Shown here: piece by piece, positions 51,199 to 61,136 of the stretch
Layout of the letters: each line of letters starts with the position of its first letter
Numbering within the stretch: position 1 is the first letter of the stretch
Assembly (NCBI RefSeq): GCF_016786325.1
Contig: NZ_JADWYU010000095.1
Span: 45,261-109,260 of the forward strand
Origin: Frankia nepalensis
Lineage (GTDB): Bacteria > Actinomycetota > Actinomycetes > Frankiales > Frankiaceae
Length of the DNA stretch: 64,000 nt
Direction: 5' to 3'
Notes under the pieces: generated by a model
Told to the model about the DNA's origin: nothing
Databases searched by the model: none
What the model saw: the letters and a program-made list of their open reading frames with translations, nothing else
Program-made: the position numbers and the translations under genes

Positions 51199-52659
51199 GT
51201 GACGGGTGCCCCGGCCGGTGGCCTTACCGCGCTCGTCGGCGCGCTGCTCGCCGGATCCCTGACGGTGTCACCCGGCCCAGGACAGGGTGACGCGCCCACT
51301 TCGACGGTACCGCGCGCCACCGCCGCGGCCCTGCCCGGGCTCCAGCCGGACAGCCCGGTCCCGGACCCCGCCGCCGTGGCCGCGAAGCTCGCGGGGCCGC
51401 TGAGCAGCCCGCTGCTGGGCGGCCCGGCGGCGCTCGTCGTCGACGCGCTGTCCGGCAAGGTGCTGTTCGACGCGCGGTCCTCCGTGCCGACGCCGCCCGC
51501 GTCGACGCTCAAGACCGCCGTCGCCGCGGCCGCGCTGCGCGCCTTCGGCCCCACCACGCGGCTGACCACCCGCGTCGTCTACCTCCCGCCCACCGGCGGC
51601 GCCGCCAGCCCGCCCCAGGCCGTCCGCCCGGGCGGCACCCTCTGGCTGGTGGGCGCGGGCGACCCGACGCTGACCGCCGCGACGGACCCCACCGGCTATC
51701 CCGCGAGCGCCAGCGCGCGCCTGTCTGACCTCGCGGAACAGGTACACGCCGCGGGAATCACGTCCGTCGACCAGGTGGTGGGCGACGGAACGCTGTTCTC
51801 GGGCCCGGCGACGGCGCCGGGCTGGCGGGACAGCTACGTCACCGACGGGAACGTCACTCCGGTCTCGGCGCTGGAGGTCGACGGCGGCCGGTCCAGGCCG
51901 GGGGCGACGGGGGCCCGCGCCGCCCAGCCGGACGCCGCGGCCGCGGCCGCGTTCGCGACCGCGCTGCGCGCGGCCGGCGTAGACGTCGGATCGGTCTCCA
52001 CCGGCGCCGCCGACCCGGCGGCGAAACCCGTCGCCAAGGCCGACAGCCCGCCCATCCCGGTCCTGGTGGAGCGGATGCTGACCGACTCGGACAACGACCT
52101 CGCCGAATGCCTCGGCCGGCTGGTCGCGAAGGCCCGCGGCCTGCCAACGACGTTCGCCGGCGCGACCACCGCGGTCCGCCAGGCGCTGACGGAGCTCGGC
52201 GTCGACACCGCCGGGATGTCGCTGTCGGACGTGAGCGGGCTGTCCACGACCAACCTGATCATGCCGCGCACCCTGATCGCGATTCTGCGGGCCGCGACGT
52301 CGGCCAGCCATCCCGAGCTGCGCACCCTGCTGACGGGCATGCCGGTGGCCGGGTTCTCCGGGACGCTGGGAGACCGCTACGGCGACGCCGACACCGCGGT
52401 GGGCGCGGGGGACGTCCGGGCCAAAACCGGCAGCCTGCGCATCGTGACCAGCCTGGCCGGCGAGTTGGTGGACGCGGACGGCCGTCTGCTGTTGTTCGGG
52501 TTCTTCGCGCCGGTCGAGGACACCGGTGCCGCCAAGGCCAGCCTTGACCGGGTCGCCGCGGCGCTCGCCTCCTGCGGCTGCCCGCCGGCGGGCGCCGCGA
52601 GCGCCGCCGGGGCCGCCGGGCCGCCGACCGCGAAGGCCGACCCACCAGCACCCGGATAG
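51199..52659 (+). CDS. dacB: D-alanyl-D-alanine carboxypeptidase/endopeptidase (PBP4 type)
   Basis: A 486-residue penicillin-binding protein of the PBP4/DacB group. An N-terminal hydrophobic segment (LTALVGALLAGSLTV) acts as signal or anchor. The active-site tetrad is STLK in PPASTLKTAV, the second motif SDN in LTDSDNDLAECLG and the third KTG in VRAKTGSLRIVT. The large spacing between the first two motifs matches the extra domains of PBP4. A Pro/Ala-rich tail with two Cys ends the protein. It trims peptidoglycan stem peptides outside the membrane. Order ppa-dacB-zincin-tilS-hpt matches M. tuberculosis Rv3628-Rv3624c. Confidence 0.93.
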   Translation: MTGAPAGGLTALVGALLAGSLTVSPGPGQGDAPTSTVPRATAAALPGLQPDSPVPDPAAVAAKLAGPLSSPLLGGPAALVVDALSGKVLFDARSSVPTPPASTLKTAVAAAALRAFGPTTRLTTRVVYLPPTGGAASPPQAVRPGGTLWLVGAGDPTLTAATDPTGYPASASARLSDLAEQVHAAGITSVDQVVGDGTLFSGPATAPGWRDSYVTDGNVTPVSALEVDGGRSRPGATGARAAQPDAAAAAAFATALRAAGVDVGSVSTGAADPAAKPVAKADSPPIPVLVERMLTDSDNDLAECLGRLVAKARGLPTTFAGATTAVRQALTELGVDTAGMSLSDVSGLSTTNLIMPRTLIAILRAATSASHPELRTLLTGMPVAGFSGTLGDRYGDADTAVGAGDVRAKTGSLRIVTSLAGELVDADGRLLLFGFFAPVEDTGAAKASLDRVAAALASCGCPPAGAASAAGAAGPPTAKADPPAPG

Positions 52660-52870
52660 GCGGCCAGGCACCTACGGGCCACACCGGCCCAGAGGCCGGG
52701 ATCGGGCCGGGACTTCGGGATCTCCCCGCTGGTCCCCGGTTCCTCCGGTTCGCGCTCCCCCGCCGCCGCGCCTCGGACCGGGCCGGCGGGCCGCGTGGGA
52801 GGCATCGGATCGCGGCGGCCACCCGGCCAGGACGGTACGGCGAGCCCATGATCAAATGGCGCCTACCGGG

Positions 52871-52876
52871 TACCCT
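52871..52876 (+). promoter_or_regulatory. -10 element TACCCT, leaderless start
   Basis: TACCCT is seven bases before the GTG at 52884. GGAGG also lies between them, so the start may be read either way, but the spacing supports GTG 52884 over the in-frame ATG at 52848. Confidence 0.45.
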
Positions 52877-52883
52877 GGAGGTC

Positions 52884-54047
52884 GTGGACGCGCAGCCAGT
52901 GGACAGGCAGCCAGTGGACTGGGATCTGGCGGTGGCGACGGCGCGCAGGCTGGTCCGCCCGGGACCGCAGCTCACCCGTGCCGAGGCCGACGAGGTCGTG
53001 ACCCAGCTGCGCACGCTGGCCGTCGACGCCGAGCGGCACGTCGAGGACTACACCCACCTGCGCCCGGCGGCCGGGGCGGTGACCCCGATCGCGGTCGTCG
53101 ACCGGCCCGAGTGGGCCCGCTCCAACGTCGCCGGGCTCCGCATGGTCACCACACCTCTGCTGGACCGGCTCACCGACGCGAGCCGCGGATCGGTGTCCAC
53201 GGCGGTCGGGCGCCGGGTCACCGGGGTCCAGCTCGGCTCGGCCCTCGCCTACCTCGCCGGCAAGGTCCTCGGCCAGTACGAGGTGTTCCTGCCGCCCGAG
53301 GAGTACGGGTCCACCCCGACGGTCGCCTTCACCAAGAACGGCGAAGGCCCGGCGGCCGGCGACGGCCAGGGCCCGGTGGGCCGGCTGAGCCTGGTGGCCC
53401 CCAACATCGCGCACGCCGAGCGCCAGCTGGGCGTGGTCCCCCGCGACTTCCGGCTCTGGGTGTGCCTGCACGAGCAGACCCACCGCTCCCAGTTCACCGC
53501 CGTGCCCTGGCTGCGCGCCCACCTGGAGTCCGAGATCGGCGCGTTCATCGAGGCGACCGACCTGGACCCGGACGTGCTCGCGGACCGGCTGCGCTCGGCC
53601 GTGGCGGCCCTGCGCGGCGCGGTGCGCGACCGCGGCCCGGAGGCCCCGAGCGTCGTCGAGGCGCTGCAGACCCCGGCCCAGCGGGCCGTGCTCGACCGGC
53701 TCCAGGCGTTGATGACCCTGCTGGAGGGGCACGCGGACCAGGTGATGGACGCCGTCGGGCCCAAGGTGGTGCCGACGGTCGCCGACATCCGGGGGAAGTT
53801 CGACAACCGCCGCTCGGGCGGCTCCCCGCTCGACCGGTTCGTGCGCCGCCTGCTCGGCCTGGACATGAAGCTGCGCCAGTACCGGCAGGGTGGCGCTTTC
53901 GTCCGCGCGGTGGTCGCCGAGGTCGGCGTCGACGGGTTCAACCTGGTCTGGCAGTCGCCCGCGACACTGCCCACCCAGGCCGAGATCGCCGATCCCGGCG
54001 CCTGGATGGCCCGCGTGCTCGGCAGCCGCCCCCCGCTGACGGCCTAG
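52884..54047 (+). CDS. Zinc-dependent metalloprotease-like protein (zincin_2/DUF2342)
   Basis: A 387-residue protein with the zincin motif HEQTH in LWVCLHEQTHRSQFTAVPWL and a downstream acidic segment LESEIGAFIE. Further family features are DRPEWARSNVAGLR near the N-terminus and a C-terminal LRQYRQGGAFVRAVVAEVG. Members are often labelled F420-biosynthesis-associated protein; their substrate is not established to my knowledge. It precedes tilS by 15 bases as in Rv3626c-Rv3625c. Confidence 0.88.
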   Translation: MDAQPVDRQPVDWDLAVATARRLVRPGPQLTRAEADEVVTQLRTLAVDAERHVEDYTHLRPAAGAVTPIAVVDRPEWARSNVAGLRMVTTPLLDRLTDASRGSVSTAVGRRVTGVQLGSALAYLAGKVLGQYEVFLPPEEYGSTPTVAFTKNGEGPAAGDGQGPVGRLSLVAPNIAHAERQLGVVPRDFRLWVCLHEQTHRSQFTAVPWLRAHLESEIGAFIEATDLDPDVLADRLRSAVAALRGAVRDRGPEAPSVVEALQTPAQRAVLDRLQALMTLLEGHADQVMDAVGPKVVPTVADIRGKFDNRRSGGSPLDRFVRRLLGLDMKLRQYRQGGAFVRAVVAEVGVDGFNLVWQSPATLPTQAEIADPGAWMARVLGSRPPLTA

Positions 54048-54062
54048 GTACCCCTGACATCG

Positions 54063-55817
54063 GTGGAGTCGGTTGAACCAGGAACGCCGCGTTCGGTGGT
54101 GACCGGCATCGAGGGCCGGCGGTACCGGCCGGGGTCGCCGGCGCCGGCGGTGGCGGCGACGCGGCTGGCGGTGCGGCACGCCGTCGCCGACCTGCCTCCC
54201 GGGGCGCTGGTGCTGGTCGCCTGCTCCGGCGGCCCGGACTCGCTGGCGCTCGCCGCCGCGGCCGCGTTCGTCGCGCCGCGCCGGGCGCTGCGCGCCGGGC
54301 TGCTCACCGTCGACCACGGCTGGGACCCGGCCTCGGGCGGCCGCGCCGAGGCCGTCGCCGAGCTCGGCCGGGCGCTGCGGCTCGATCCGGTCGAGGTGCT
54401 GGTCGCGCACTCCGCCCGCTCCGAGGGGGCGGCGCGCGACGCCCGCAGGGCGGCTCTGCTGGCGGCCGCCGAGCGGCTGGGCGCCGCCGCGTTGCTGCTC
54501 GGCCACACCCTCGACGACCAGGCCGAGACCGTGCTGCTCCGGCTCGCCCGCGGCTCGGGCGCGCGAACGCTGGGGGCGATGGCACCCCGGGACGGGCTGC
54601 TGCGCCGGCCGCTGCTCGGCCTGCGCCGCGACCTCGCCCGCCACGCCTGCCTCGCCGAAGGGCTCGAGCCGTGGGACGACCCGACGAACGCCGACGCGGT
54701 GTTCGCCAGGGCCCGAGTCCGGCACACCCTGTTGCCGGCGCTGGAGGAACAGCTGGGCCCGGGCATCGCCGAGGCGCTGGCGCGCAGCGCCGACCTGCTG
54801 CGGGCCGACGCGGCGACGCTGGACGCGCTGGCCGGCGACGCGCACGCCCGCCTCACCGCCACGGCGTCGCCCGGAGCCGGCACGGTCGAGCTGGCCGTCG
54901 ACGCGCTCGGCGAGTTACCGAGCGCGCTGCGCACCCGGGTCCTGCGCCGGGTGGCGCTGGAGCTGGGCGCCTCTGCCGCCGCGCTGCGCGCCGAGCACAT
55001 CTGGGCGGTCGAGGAGCTAGTGACCCGGTGGCGAGGGCAACAGCCGGTACCGCTGCCATCGGGCGTCACCGCCCGCCGCCGGGGTGACAGGATCACCGTG
55101 GCCGGACCGGGCAGCACCGGCCCGCGCCCGTCGCCGCGTCGTCGTCTCGCCGACCGGCCAGAAACCGAGGAGGGCATGCAGGTGAGCCACGCTGGAGTGA
55201 GCGCGCCCGACTTCGACGACGCCCGCCCAGGTGAGGAGGACACCGCGCCGGGCGTGCCGCCGCAACAGGCGGCGGACATCGGCGAGGTGCTCGTCACCGC
55301 CGACGAGATCGCGGAGCGCATCGCGGCGCTGGCCGCCAAGGTGGACGCCGACTACGCCGGGCGTGAGCTGCTCCTGGTGGGAGTCCTCAAGGGCGCGGTC
55401 ATGGTGATGGCTGACCTGTCCCGGGCGCTGCGCACCCCGCTCACGATGGAGTTCATGGCGGTGTCGTCCTACGGGTCGGCCACGTCGTCGTCCGGGGTGG
55501 TGCGCATCCTCAAGGACCTCGACCGCTCGATCGAGGGCCGCGACGTGCTCGTCGTCGAGGACATCATCGACTCGGGGCTGACGCTCTCCTGGCTGCTGAA
55601 GAACCTGCGGTCCCGCAACCCCGCCTCTCTCGAGGTGCTGGCGTTGTTCCGCAAGCCGGAGGCCATCACCGTCGATGTCGATGTCCGCTATGTCGGTTTC
55701 GACATCCCGAGTGCCTTTGTGGTCGGATACGGCCTCGACTACGGCGAGCACTACCGGACACTTCCGTTCGTGGGAACTCTCACCCCGGAGGCCATCGCCC
55801 GCGGGCCACGCCCCTAA
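54063..55817 (+). CDS. TilS-HprT fusion: tRNA(Ile)-lysidine synthase and hypoxanthine phosphoribosyltransferase
   Basis: One 584-residue frame spans two usually separate enzymes. Residues about 30-350 are TilS, which modifies tRNA(Ile) anticodon cytidine: PP-loop motif [12 protein letters not shown] and [19 protein letters not shown]. Residues about 400-584 are Hpt, which salvages hypoxanthine/guanine: [18 protein letters not shown], the PRPP loop [18 protein letters not shown] and [14 protein letters not shown]. No stop codon separates them. GAGGAGG lies just before in-frame ATG 55176 and GTG 55182, so Hpt may also be made separately. The GTG at 54063 is the first start; GTG 54099 is possible. 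Confidence 0.88.
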   Translation: MESVEPGTPRSVVTGIEGRRYRPGSPAPAVAATRLAVRHAVADLPPGALVLVACSGGPDSLALAAAAAFVAPRRALRAGLLTVDHGWDPASGGRAEAVAELGRALRLDPVEVLVAHSARSEGAARDARRAALLAAAERLGAAALLLGHTLDDQAETVLLRLARGSGARTLGAMAPRDGLLRRPLLGLRRDLARHACLAEGLEPWDDPTNADAVFARARVRHTLLPALEEQLGPGIAEALARSADLLRADAATLDALAGDAHARLTATASPGAGTVELAVDALGELPSALRTRVLRRVALELGASAAALRAEHIWAVEELVTRWRGQQPVPLPSGVTARRRGDRITVAGPGSTGPRPSPRRRLADRPETEEGMQVSHAGVSAPDFDDARPGEEDTAPGVPPQQAADIGEVLVTADEIAERIAALAAKVDADYAGRELLLVGVLKGAVMVMADLSRALRTPLTMEFMAVSSYGSATSSSGVVRILKDLDRSIEGRDVLVVEDIIDSGLTLSWLLKNLRSRNPASLEVLALFRKPEAITVDVDVRYVGFDIPSAFVVGYGLDYGEHYRTLPFVGTLTPEAIARGPRP

Positions 55818-55818
55818 G

Positions 55819-55932
55819 GCGGTCGCCTCAAGGTCGCTAGCGCGACCCAGACCTCCCAGATCGCTTCGCGATCCGGCAGGGACCCCGGGCGCTCCGCCGT
55901 CGGGGCGCCGAGCGCCCCGACCAACCTGGTAC
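55819..55932. repeat. Interspersed hairpin-rich repeat, copy 1
   Basis: It begins with GGCGGTCGCCTCAAGG, as at 16537. It then holds three hairpins in order: GGTCGC/GCGACC, GATCGC/GCGATC and TCGGGGCGC/GCGCCCCGA. From 55833 onward it is about 95 percent identical to 56000-56097. Confidence 0.8.
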
Positions 55933-55999
55933 CGACCCAGACCGAGAACCAGTGGCAGGCCCTGTCAGAGGCCGACAGCACAGTCACGAACCAGCGAAA

Positions 56000-56097
56000 G
56001 TCGCTGGCGCGACCCAGACCTCCCAGATCGCTTCGCGATCCGGCAGGGACCCCGGGCGCTCCGCCTTCGGGCGCCGAGCACCCCGACCAGCCTGGTA
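56000..56097. repeat. Interspersed hairpin-rich repeat, copy 2
   Basis: A copy of 55833-55932 offset by 167 bases. Segment CAGACCTCCCAGATCGCTTC and what follows is identical; the third hairpin has lost pairing through changes (TTCGGGCGC against GAGCACCCC). Confidence 0.8.
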
Positions 56098-56311
56098 TCG
56101 AGCTACCGCTGGTCAGGGGCGGCCGCTGGTCAGGGCCGCGGACGGCAGCTTGGGCGGGGTGTCCGGAACACGGCAGACCGGCGAACCGTTGCTCACATGT
56201 ACGCGCCGGTGACAGGCGCGTGCCGGCGGTACCCTCGGCACAAGGGAATCCCGATCGAGGGCAGTTCACACGTCAGGAGGGCGGAGCGTACGTGTCCAGC
56301 GCTCCAGGCAG

Positions 56312-58501
56312 ATGACTCCAAGAAGAATCTTTCGCGGCTGGGTGCTCCTGGCTCTCCTGGTAATCCTGGTGATCTTCCTGACCACCAACGTCCTGTCGGG
56401 TCCCAGGGAGTACAGCAAGGAGAACCTGCAGTTCGTCCAGAACAAGATCACCACCGGTCAGGTCACCGGTGCCACGATCCAGGACTCCAAGCAGATCATC
56501 CAGATCACGACCAAGGATGAGAAGAAGTACGAGTCCTCCTACGTCACGAATCAGGCCGTCGAACTCGCGAGGGCGCTGAACGACAAGAAGGTCCCGTACG
56601 AGGTCAAGGTCCAGCGCAGCAACGTCCTGGTCTCCCTGCTGCTCAACCTGCTGCCACTGGTGCTCGTCGTCGCGCTGTTCCTGTTCCTGATGAACCAGAT
56701 GCAGGGCGGCGGCAACCGCGTCATGAACTTCGGCAAGTCCAAGGCCAAACTGGTCAACAAGGACACCCCGAAGACGACGTTCGCCGACGTCGCGGGCGCC
56801 GACGAGGCTCTCGAGGAGCTCCAGGAGATCAAGGAGTTCCTGGAGAACCCCGGGAAGTTCCAGGCGATTGGCGCGAAGATCCCCAAGGGCGTGCTCCTCT
56901 ACGGCCCGCCGGGTACCGGTAAGACGCTGCTGGCCCGTGCCGTCGCCGGCGAGGCGGGTGTTCCGTTCTACTCGATCTCGGGCTCCGACTTCGTCGAGAT
57001 GTTCGTCGGTGTCGGCGCCAGCCGGGTGCGTGACCTGTTCGAGCAGGCCAAGGCAAACGCGCCCGCCATCATCTTCGTCGACGAGATCGACGCGGTCGGC
57101 CGGCACCGCGGCGCCGGCCTCGGCGGTGGGCACGACGAGCGGGAGCAGACCCTCAACCAGCTGCTCGTCGAGATGGACGGCTTCGACGTCAAGGGCGGCG
57201 TGATCCTGATCGCCGCGACGAACCGGCCCGACATCCTCGACCCCGCGCTGCTGCGCCCCGGCCGTTTCGACCGGCAGATCGTCGTCGACCGGCCCGACCT
57301 GCAGGGCCGCGAGGCGATCCTCAAGGTGCACTCCAAGGGCAAGCCGATCGGCCCGGACGTCGACCTGCTGACCATCGCCCGGCGCACCCCGGGCTTCACC
57401 GGCGCCGACCTGGCCAACGTGCTCAACGAGGCGGCGCTGCTCGCCGCCCGCGCCGACCAGAAGATGATCTCCTCGACGCTCCTCGAGGAGGCGATCGACC
57501 GCGTGCTCGCCGGCCCGGAGCGCAAGACCCGGGCGATGAGCGACAAGGAGAAGAAGCGGATCGCCTACCACGAGGGCGGGCACGCGCTGGTGGCCCACGC
57601 GCTGCCGAACTCCGACCCGGTCCACAAGATCACGATCCTGCCGCGCGGCCGCGCGCTCGGCTACACGATGCAGCTCCCGCTGGAGGACAAGTACCTGTCC
57701 ACCCGCTCGGAGATGCTCGACAAGCTGGCCGTGCTGCTGGGCGGACGGACCGCCGAGGAGCTGGTCTTCCACGAGCCGACCACCGGCGCCAGCGACGACA
57801 TCGAGAAGGCGACGCAGATCGCCCGCGCGATGGTCACCCAGTACGGCATGAGCGACAAGCTGGGCGCGCTGAAGTTCGGCGGCGACTCGGGCGAGGTGTT
57901 CCTCGGCCGTGAGGTCGGTCACCAGCGCGACTACTCGGAGGCCGTCGCCGGCGAGATCGACAACGAGGTCCGCAAGCTCATCGAGGCCGCGCACGACGAG
58001 GCGTGGGAGGTGCTGAACACCTACCGCGACGAGCTGGACGCGCTGGTGCTGCGCCTGATGGACATCGAGACCCTCAGCAAGGACGAGGTGGTCGAGATTT
58101 TCGCCACCGTCCAGAAGCGGCCGGCCCGCGGCTTCTACACCGGCGTCGGCCGGCGGGTACCGTCGGATCGTCCACCCGTGCAGACCCCCGCCGAGCTGGG
58201 CCTGGTTCCCAGTGACGTGGCCGGCCTGGTCCCGGGCACCGGGAACGGCAACGGTCACGGCAACGGAGGCACCGGGAACGGCGCTTCCGGGCTGCCCAAG
58301 CCGTCCGGGGCGGCGACCGGGCCTGGCCAGCAGGGTCACGACACCGGCCATGGCGCGGGTCCCGCGCCGGCCGCCGGCGCGCCTGGCGGCCCGACCGGGC
58401 CATCCGCGCCGCCGGCCACGCCCCCGCCGGACGCCCCGCGGATCTCCAACCCGTGGGCGCCCCCGGTGTGGCCGAACGATGACGAAAGGAAACGCCGTTG
58501 A
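56312..58501 (+). CDS. ftsH: ATP-dependent zinc metalloprotease FtsH
   Basis: A 729-residue membrane-anchored AAA protease. Two membrane helices ([20 protein letters not shown] and [20 protein letters not shown]) flank a small extracytoplasmic domain. The AAA module has [34 protein letters not shown] and the second-region arginines in [16 protein letters not shown]. The zinc site is [14 protein letters not shown] with the third ligand Asp further on ([15 protein letters not shown]). The last 125 residues are Gly/Pro-rich with [14 protein letters not shown]. It overlaps folE by TTGA, and ftsH-folE adjacency also occurs in M. tuberculosis (Rv3610c-Rv3609c). Confidence 0.96.
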   Translation: MTPRRIFRGWVLLALLVILVIFLTTNVLSGPREYSKENLQFVQNKITTGQVTGATIQDSKQIIQITTKDEKKYESSYVTNQAVELARALNDKKVPYEVKVQRSNVLVSLLLNLLPLVLVVALFLFLMNQMQGGGNRVMNFGKSKAKLVNKDTPKTTFADVAGADEALEELQEIKEFLENPGKFQAIGAKIPKGVLLYGPPGTGKTLLARAVAGEAGVPFYSISGSDFVEMFVGVGASRVRDLFEQAKANAPAIIFVDEIDAVGRHRGAGLGGGHDEREQTLNQLLVEMDGFDVKGGVILIAATNRPDILDPALLRPGRFDRQIVVDRPDLQGREAILKVHSKGKPIGPDVDLLTIARRTPGFTGADLANVLNEAALLAARADQKMISSTLLEEAIDRVLAGPERKTRAMSDKEKKRIAYHEGGHALVAHALPNSDPVHKITILPRGRALGYTMQLPLEDKYLSTRSEMLDKLAVLLGGRTAEELVFHEPTTGASDDIEKATQIARAMVTQYGMSDKLGALKFGGDSGEVFLGREVGHQRDYSEAVAGEIDNEVRKLIEAAHDEAWEVLNTYRDELDALVLRLMDIETLSKDEVVEIFATVQKRPARGFYTGVGRRVPSDRPPVQTPAELGLVPSDVAGLVPGTGNGNGHGNGGTGNGASGLPKPSGAATGPGQQGHDTGHGAGPAPAAGAPGGPTGPSAPPATPPPDAPRISNPWAPPVWPNDDERKRR

Positions 58502-59223
58502 CGTCCGAAACCGACCAGGCAGTTCTGCCCACTGATCTCGCCCACCTCGGCGCACCGGCCAGCCTGGCGGGCGAGGATGGCGAGGCAGTGACGGAAGCTG
58601 GGTCAGGTTCCGGCGCCGCCGTGGCCGCCTTCCGGCCGGGCAACGGCCGGCTGCGCCCGTTCGATCACGCCCGCGTCGCCGCGGCCGTGCGCGAGCTGCT
58701 GATCGGCATCGGGGAGGACCCGGACCGGGAGGGTCTGCGCAAGACCCCGGACCGGGTCGCCCGCGCCTACGCGGAGGCGGTCGAGGGCCTCGGCCGGGAC
58801 CCGGCCGACGTGCTGACCACCGTCTTCGACGAGGGTCACGACGAGATGGTCCTGGTGCGCGACATCGACTTCTCGTCGCTGTGTGAGCATCACCTGGTCG
58901 TCTTCTCCGGCAAGGCGCACGTCGCCTACATCCCGAACGAGAACGGTCAGATCACCGGTCTGTCCAAGCTCGCCCGGCTGGTCGATCTGTTCGCCCGTCG
59001 CCCGCAGGTACAGGAGCGTCTCACCTCGCAGGTCGCCGACGCCCTCGTCGACGTGCTCAAGCCGCGAGGCGTGATGGTCGTCGTCGAGGCGGAGCACCTG
59101 TGCATGTCGATGCGGGGGGTGCGCAAGCCGGGCGCCTGCACGGTGACGTCCGCGGTCCGCGGCCAGTTCCTGAGCCCCGCGACCCGCAACGAGGGCATGT
59201 CACTTATCCTCTCGCACCGCTAG
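58498..59223 (+). CDS. folE: GTP cyclohydrolase I
   Basis: A 241-residue enzyme that makes dihydroneopterin triphosphate from GTP, the first step to folate. Conserved parts are [20 protein letters not shown], the zinc Cys/His site [20 protein letters not shown] and the second Cys in [16 protein letters not shown]. The 45 residues before RPFDHARV are variable. The TTG start at 58498 overlaps the ftsH stop and has GAAAGGAA upstream. Its last codons and stop (CTCTCGCACCGCTAG) form the seed of the tandem repeat that follows. Confidence 0.95.
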   Translation: MTSETDQAVLPTDLAHLGAPASLAGEDGEAVTEAGSGSGAAVAAFRPGNGRLRPFDHARVAAAVRELLIGIGEDPDREGLRKTPDRVARAYAEAVEGLGRDPADVLTTVFDEGHDEMVLVRDIDFSSLCEHHLVVFSGKAHVAYIPNENGQITGLSKLARLVDLFARRPQVQERLTSQVADALVDVLKPRGVMVVVEAEHLCMSMRGVRKPGACTVTSAVRGQFLSPATRNEGMSLILSHR

Positions 59224-59600
59224 TCGGCACCGGCCGCGCGGGCCGTCGCCTTCTACCACCTGCCCGCGCTGTGCGCAGGTTGACCTGAAGGCGGCGGTTC
59301 CGACGGAGTCGGTTTCCCTGCCGGCCCCACGTCGGCTCGCACCGCTAGTCGGCACCGGCCGTGTGAGCCGTCGCCTTCTACCACCTGCCCGCGCTGTGCG
59401 CAGGTTGACCTGAAGGCGGCGGTTCCGACGGGAGTCGGTTTCCCTGCCGGCCCCACGTCGGCTCGCACCGCTAGTCGGCACCGGCCGCGCGGGCCGTCGC
59501 CTTCTACCACCTGCCCGCGCTGTGCGCGGGTTGACCTGAAGGCGGCGGTCCCGACGGAGTCGGTTTCCCTGCCGGCCCCGCCTCGGCGTCCCATCGGTAG
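59210..59600. repeat. 125-bp tandem repeat, three units, starting at the folE stop codon
   Basis: Units begin at TAGTCGGCACCGG at 59221, 59346 and 59472, with period 125-126 bases and identity above 90 percent. Each ends in TCGCACCGC, the same bases as the end of folE, so the repeat has copied the folE 3' end into each unit. Since 125 is not a multiple of three the overlapping frames are not credible genes. Confidence 0.85.
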
Positions 59601-59626
59601 CAGACCAGCGGCAACTGGCACGCAGC

Positions 59627-59670
59627 ACCACAGAAGGCCCGGGGCGCAGTCCCCGGGCCTTCGTCGTGGT
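59627..59670. terminator. Bidirectional terminator between folE and HAD gene
   Basis: GAAGGCCCGGGG at 59633-59644 pairs perfectly with CCCCGGGCCTTC at 59651-59662, with outer ACCAC/GTGGT pairing. Confidence 0.8.
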
Positions 59671-59696
59671 CGCGGGCCGATGGGGCACAGCGCGCG

Positions 59697-60485
59697 TCAG
59701 GGGAAGAGGCGCTCCAGGACGACGGCCACGCCGTCGTTGTCGTTGGAGGCGGTGACCTCGTCGGCGGCGGCCAGGACGTCGGCGTGGGCGTTGGCGACCG
59801 CGACCGAGTGCCCAGCCCAGGCCAGCATCGGCAGGTCGTTGAGCATGTCGCCGAAGGCGACGACCTCGTCGGCGGAGACACCGCGGCTGGCGGCCACCTC
59901 GGCGAGCGCCACCGCCTTGGAGACACCGGCGCCGGCGATCTCGATCAGGGTCTCGGTCGAGCGGGTGACCGCCGCGTCCGCGCCGGCCAACGCGACGACC
60001 TTCTCGTAGACGTCGGCGAGCGACTCCCCGCCGCTGCGGACCAGCAGCTTGACGGGTGGTAGCACCGTCACCAGTTCAGCCAGGTCGGCGACAAGCTCGT
60101 GCGGGTCCGGCCACATCGTGCGGAACAGCGGCTCCCGGCCGAACTTCAGTCCGCTCTCGACCGCGAACGCCGCGTCCGGCACGATCTCGCGGATCGCCAG
60201 CCCCAACCGCAGCGCGGCCGAGGGGTCCAGTACCCAGTTCCTCAGCGTGGCCCCGGCGTCCAGGTCGTAGACGAGCGCCCCGTTCGCGCAGACCGCGATG
60301 CCCGAGACCGAGGTCAGCGCGACGACCTCCGCCATCACCCGGATCGGGCGGCCGGTGACGAACACCACCGTCCCACCCTGCTCACGGACCCGCCGCAGCG
60401 CGCGGCGGGTGCGCTCGGACACCGTGCCGTCGGACCGGATGAGCGTTCCATCCAGATCCGTGGCGACTATCGCGGGGTGGGACAC
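59697..60485 (-). CDS. HAD-superfamily phosphatase, Cof type
   Basis: A 262-residue hydrolase. Motif I is VATDLDGTLIRSDG with the nucleophilic Asp, motif II FVTGRPIRVM, motif III Lys in GVSKAVALAEVAA and motif IV VVAFGDMLNDLPMLAWAG. The C2-type cap lies between. This is the Cof/YidA group of sugar-phosphate or nucleotide phosphatases. GTG 60485 was chosen because the conserved fold starts there; a longer frame reaches 60602. Confidence 0.9.
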   Translation of the reverse strand: MSHPAIVATDLDGTLIRSDGTVSERTRRALRRVREQGGTVVFVTGRPIRVMAEVVALTSVSGIAVCANGALVYDLDAGATLRNWVLDPSAALRLGLAIREIVPDAAFAVESGLKFGREPLFRTMWPDPHELVADLAELVTVLPPVKLLVRSGGESLADVYEKVVALAGADAAVTRSTETLIEIAGAGVSKAVALAEVAASRGVSADEVVAFGDMLNDLPMLAWAGHSVAVANAHADVLAAADEVTASNDNDGVAVVLERLFP

Positions 60486-60729
60486 AGCGATCCAGTCAAC
60501 CAGCGCGCGGTCGCCCGCACCATGGTGGCAGCGCCCGTGTTCGGTCGGATCTACGTCATCCGCCCGGTCGGTCCGTTCCCGCGACCGTCTCAGTACGCCC
60601 AAGGAGATCGCGTCGTGGGGCGCGCCGAGCGCCGCCAGGTAACATGCGGTTCATGGGGTCCGCCGGTTGTGCCCACACCTCGGGGGCGAGCCGTCCGCCG
60701 CGAGGACTGACAGTGGGGATTGACCGGCT

Positions 60730-60993
60730 GTGAAGACCTTTGAGGAGCTGTTCGGCGAGCTCTCCACGAAGTGGCAGCAGAAGACTCCGGGCTCCGGGTC
60801 GGTGGCCGCCCTCGAGGCCGGCGTGCACCAGATCGGCAAGAAGCTGGTCGAGGAGGCCGCCGAGAGCTGGATGGCGGCCGAGCACGAGAGCAGCGAGCGC
60901 GCAGCCGAGGAGATCTCTCAGCTGATCTACTGGACCCAGCTCATGATGATCTCGCGGGGCCTCACCCCGGACGACGTCTACTCCCATCTCTAG
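60730..60993 (+). CDS. hisE: Phosphoribosyl-ATP pyrophosphatase
   Basis: An 87-residue MazG-like enzyme for the second step of histidine synthesis. [20 protein letters not shown], then [16 protein letters not shown] and [20 protein letters not shown] show the EExxE and helical metal-binding pattern of HisE. The GTG start is the only one that gives a normal N-terminus. hisG follows after 143 bases, as in mycobacteria. Confidence 0.95.
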   Translation: MKTFEELFGELSTKWQQKTPGSGSVAALEAGVHQIGKKLVEEAAESWMAAEHESSERAAEEISQLIYWTQLMMISRGLTPDDVYSHL

Positions 60994-61136
60994 ACCCGCG
61001 CCCAGGGGAGATACGCCCCGCGGCGGCGCGGGTGACCGTCGGCGTGGGACGACGTCGCGCGCCTCGAAGACCCGCTGTGAGCCCGAATCGCCGTGAGCTC
61101 CGGACCCGCCTCACGGCCAGCCACGATGGAATGATC

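Larger units (their letters stand above)
55818..56311. other. Intergenic region with duplicated repeat before ftsH
   Basis: About 490 bases without a credible gene. The first 280 hold two copies of an interspersed hairpin-rich repeat. A candidate ftsH -10, TACCCT, is at 56230-56235, with GTGACA at 56209-56214 as a poorly spaced -35. Confidence 0.45.

Noticed and set aside
59200-59688. Arg-rich minus-strand frames across the folE-HAD gap
   Set aside because: They run through a 125/126-bp tandem repeat whose period is not a multiple of three, so each unit is read in a different frame; composition is that of shadow frames.
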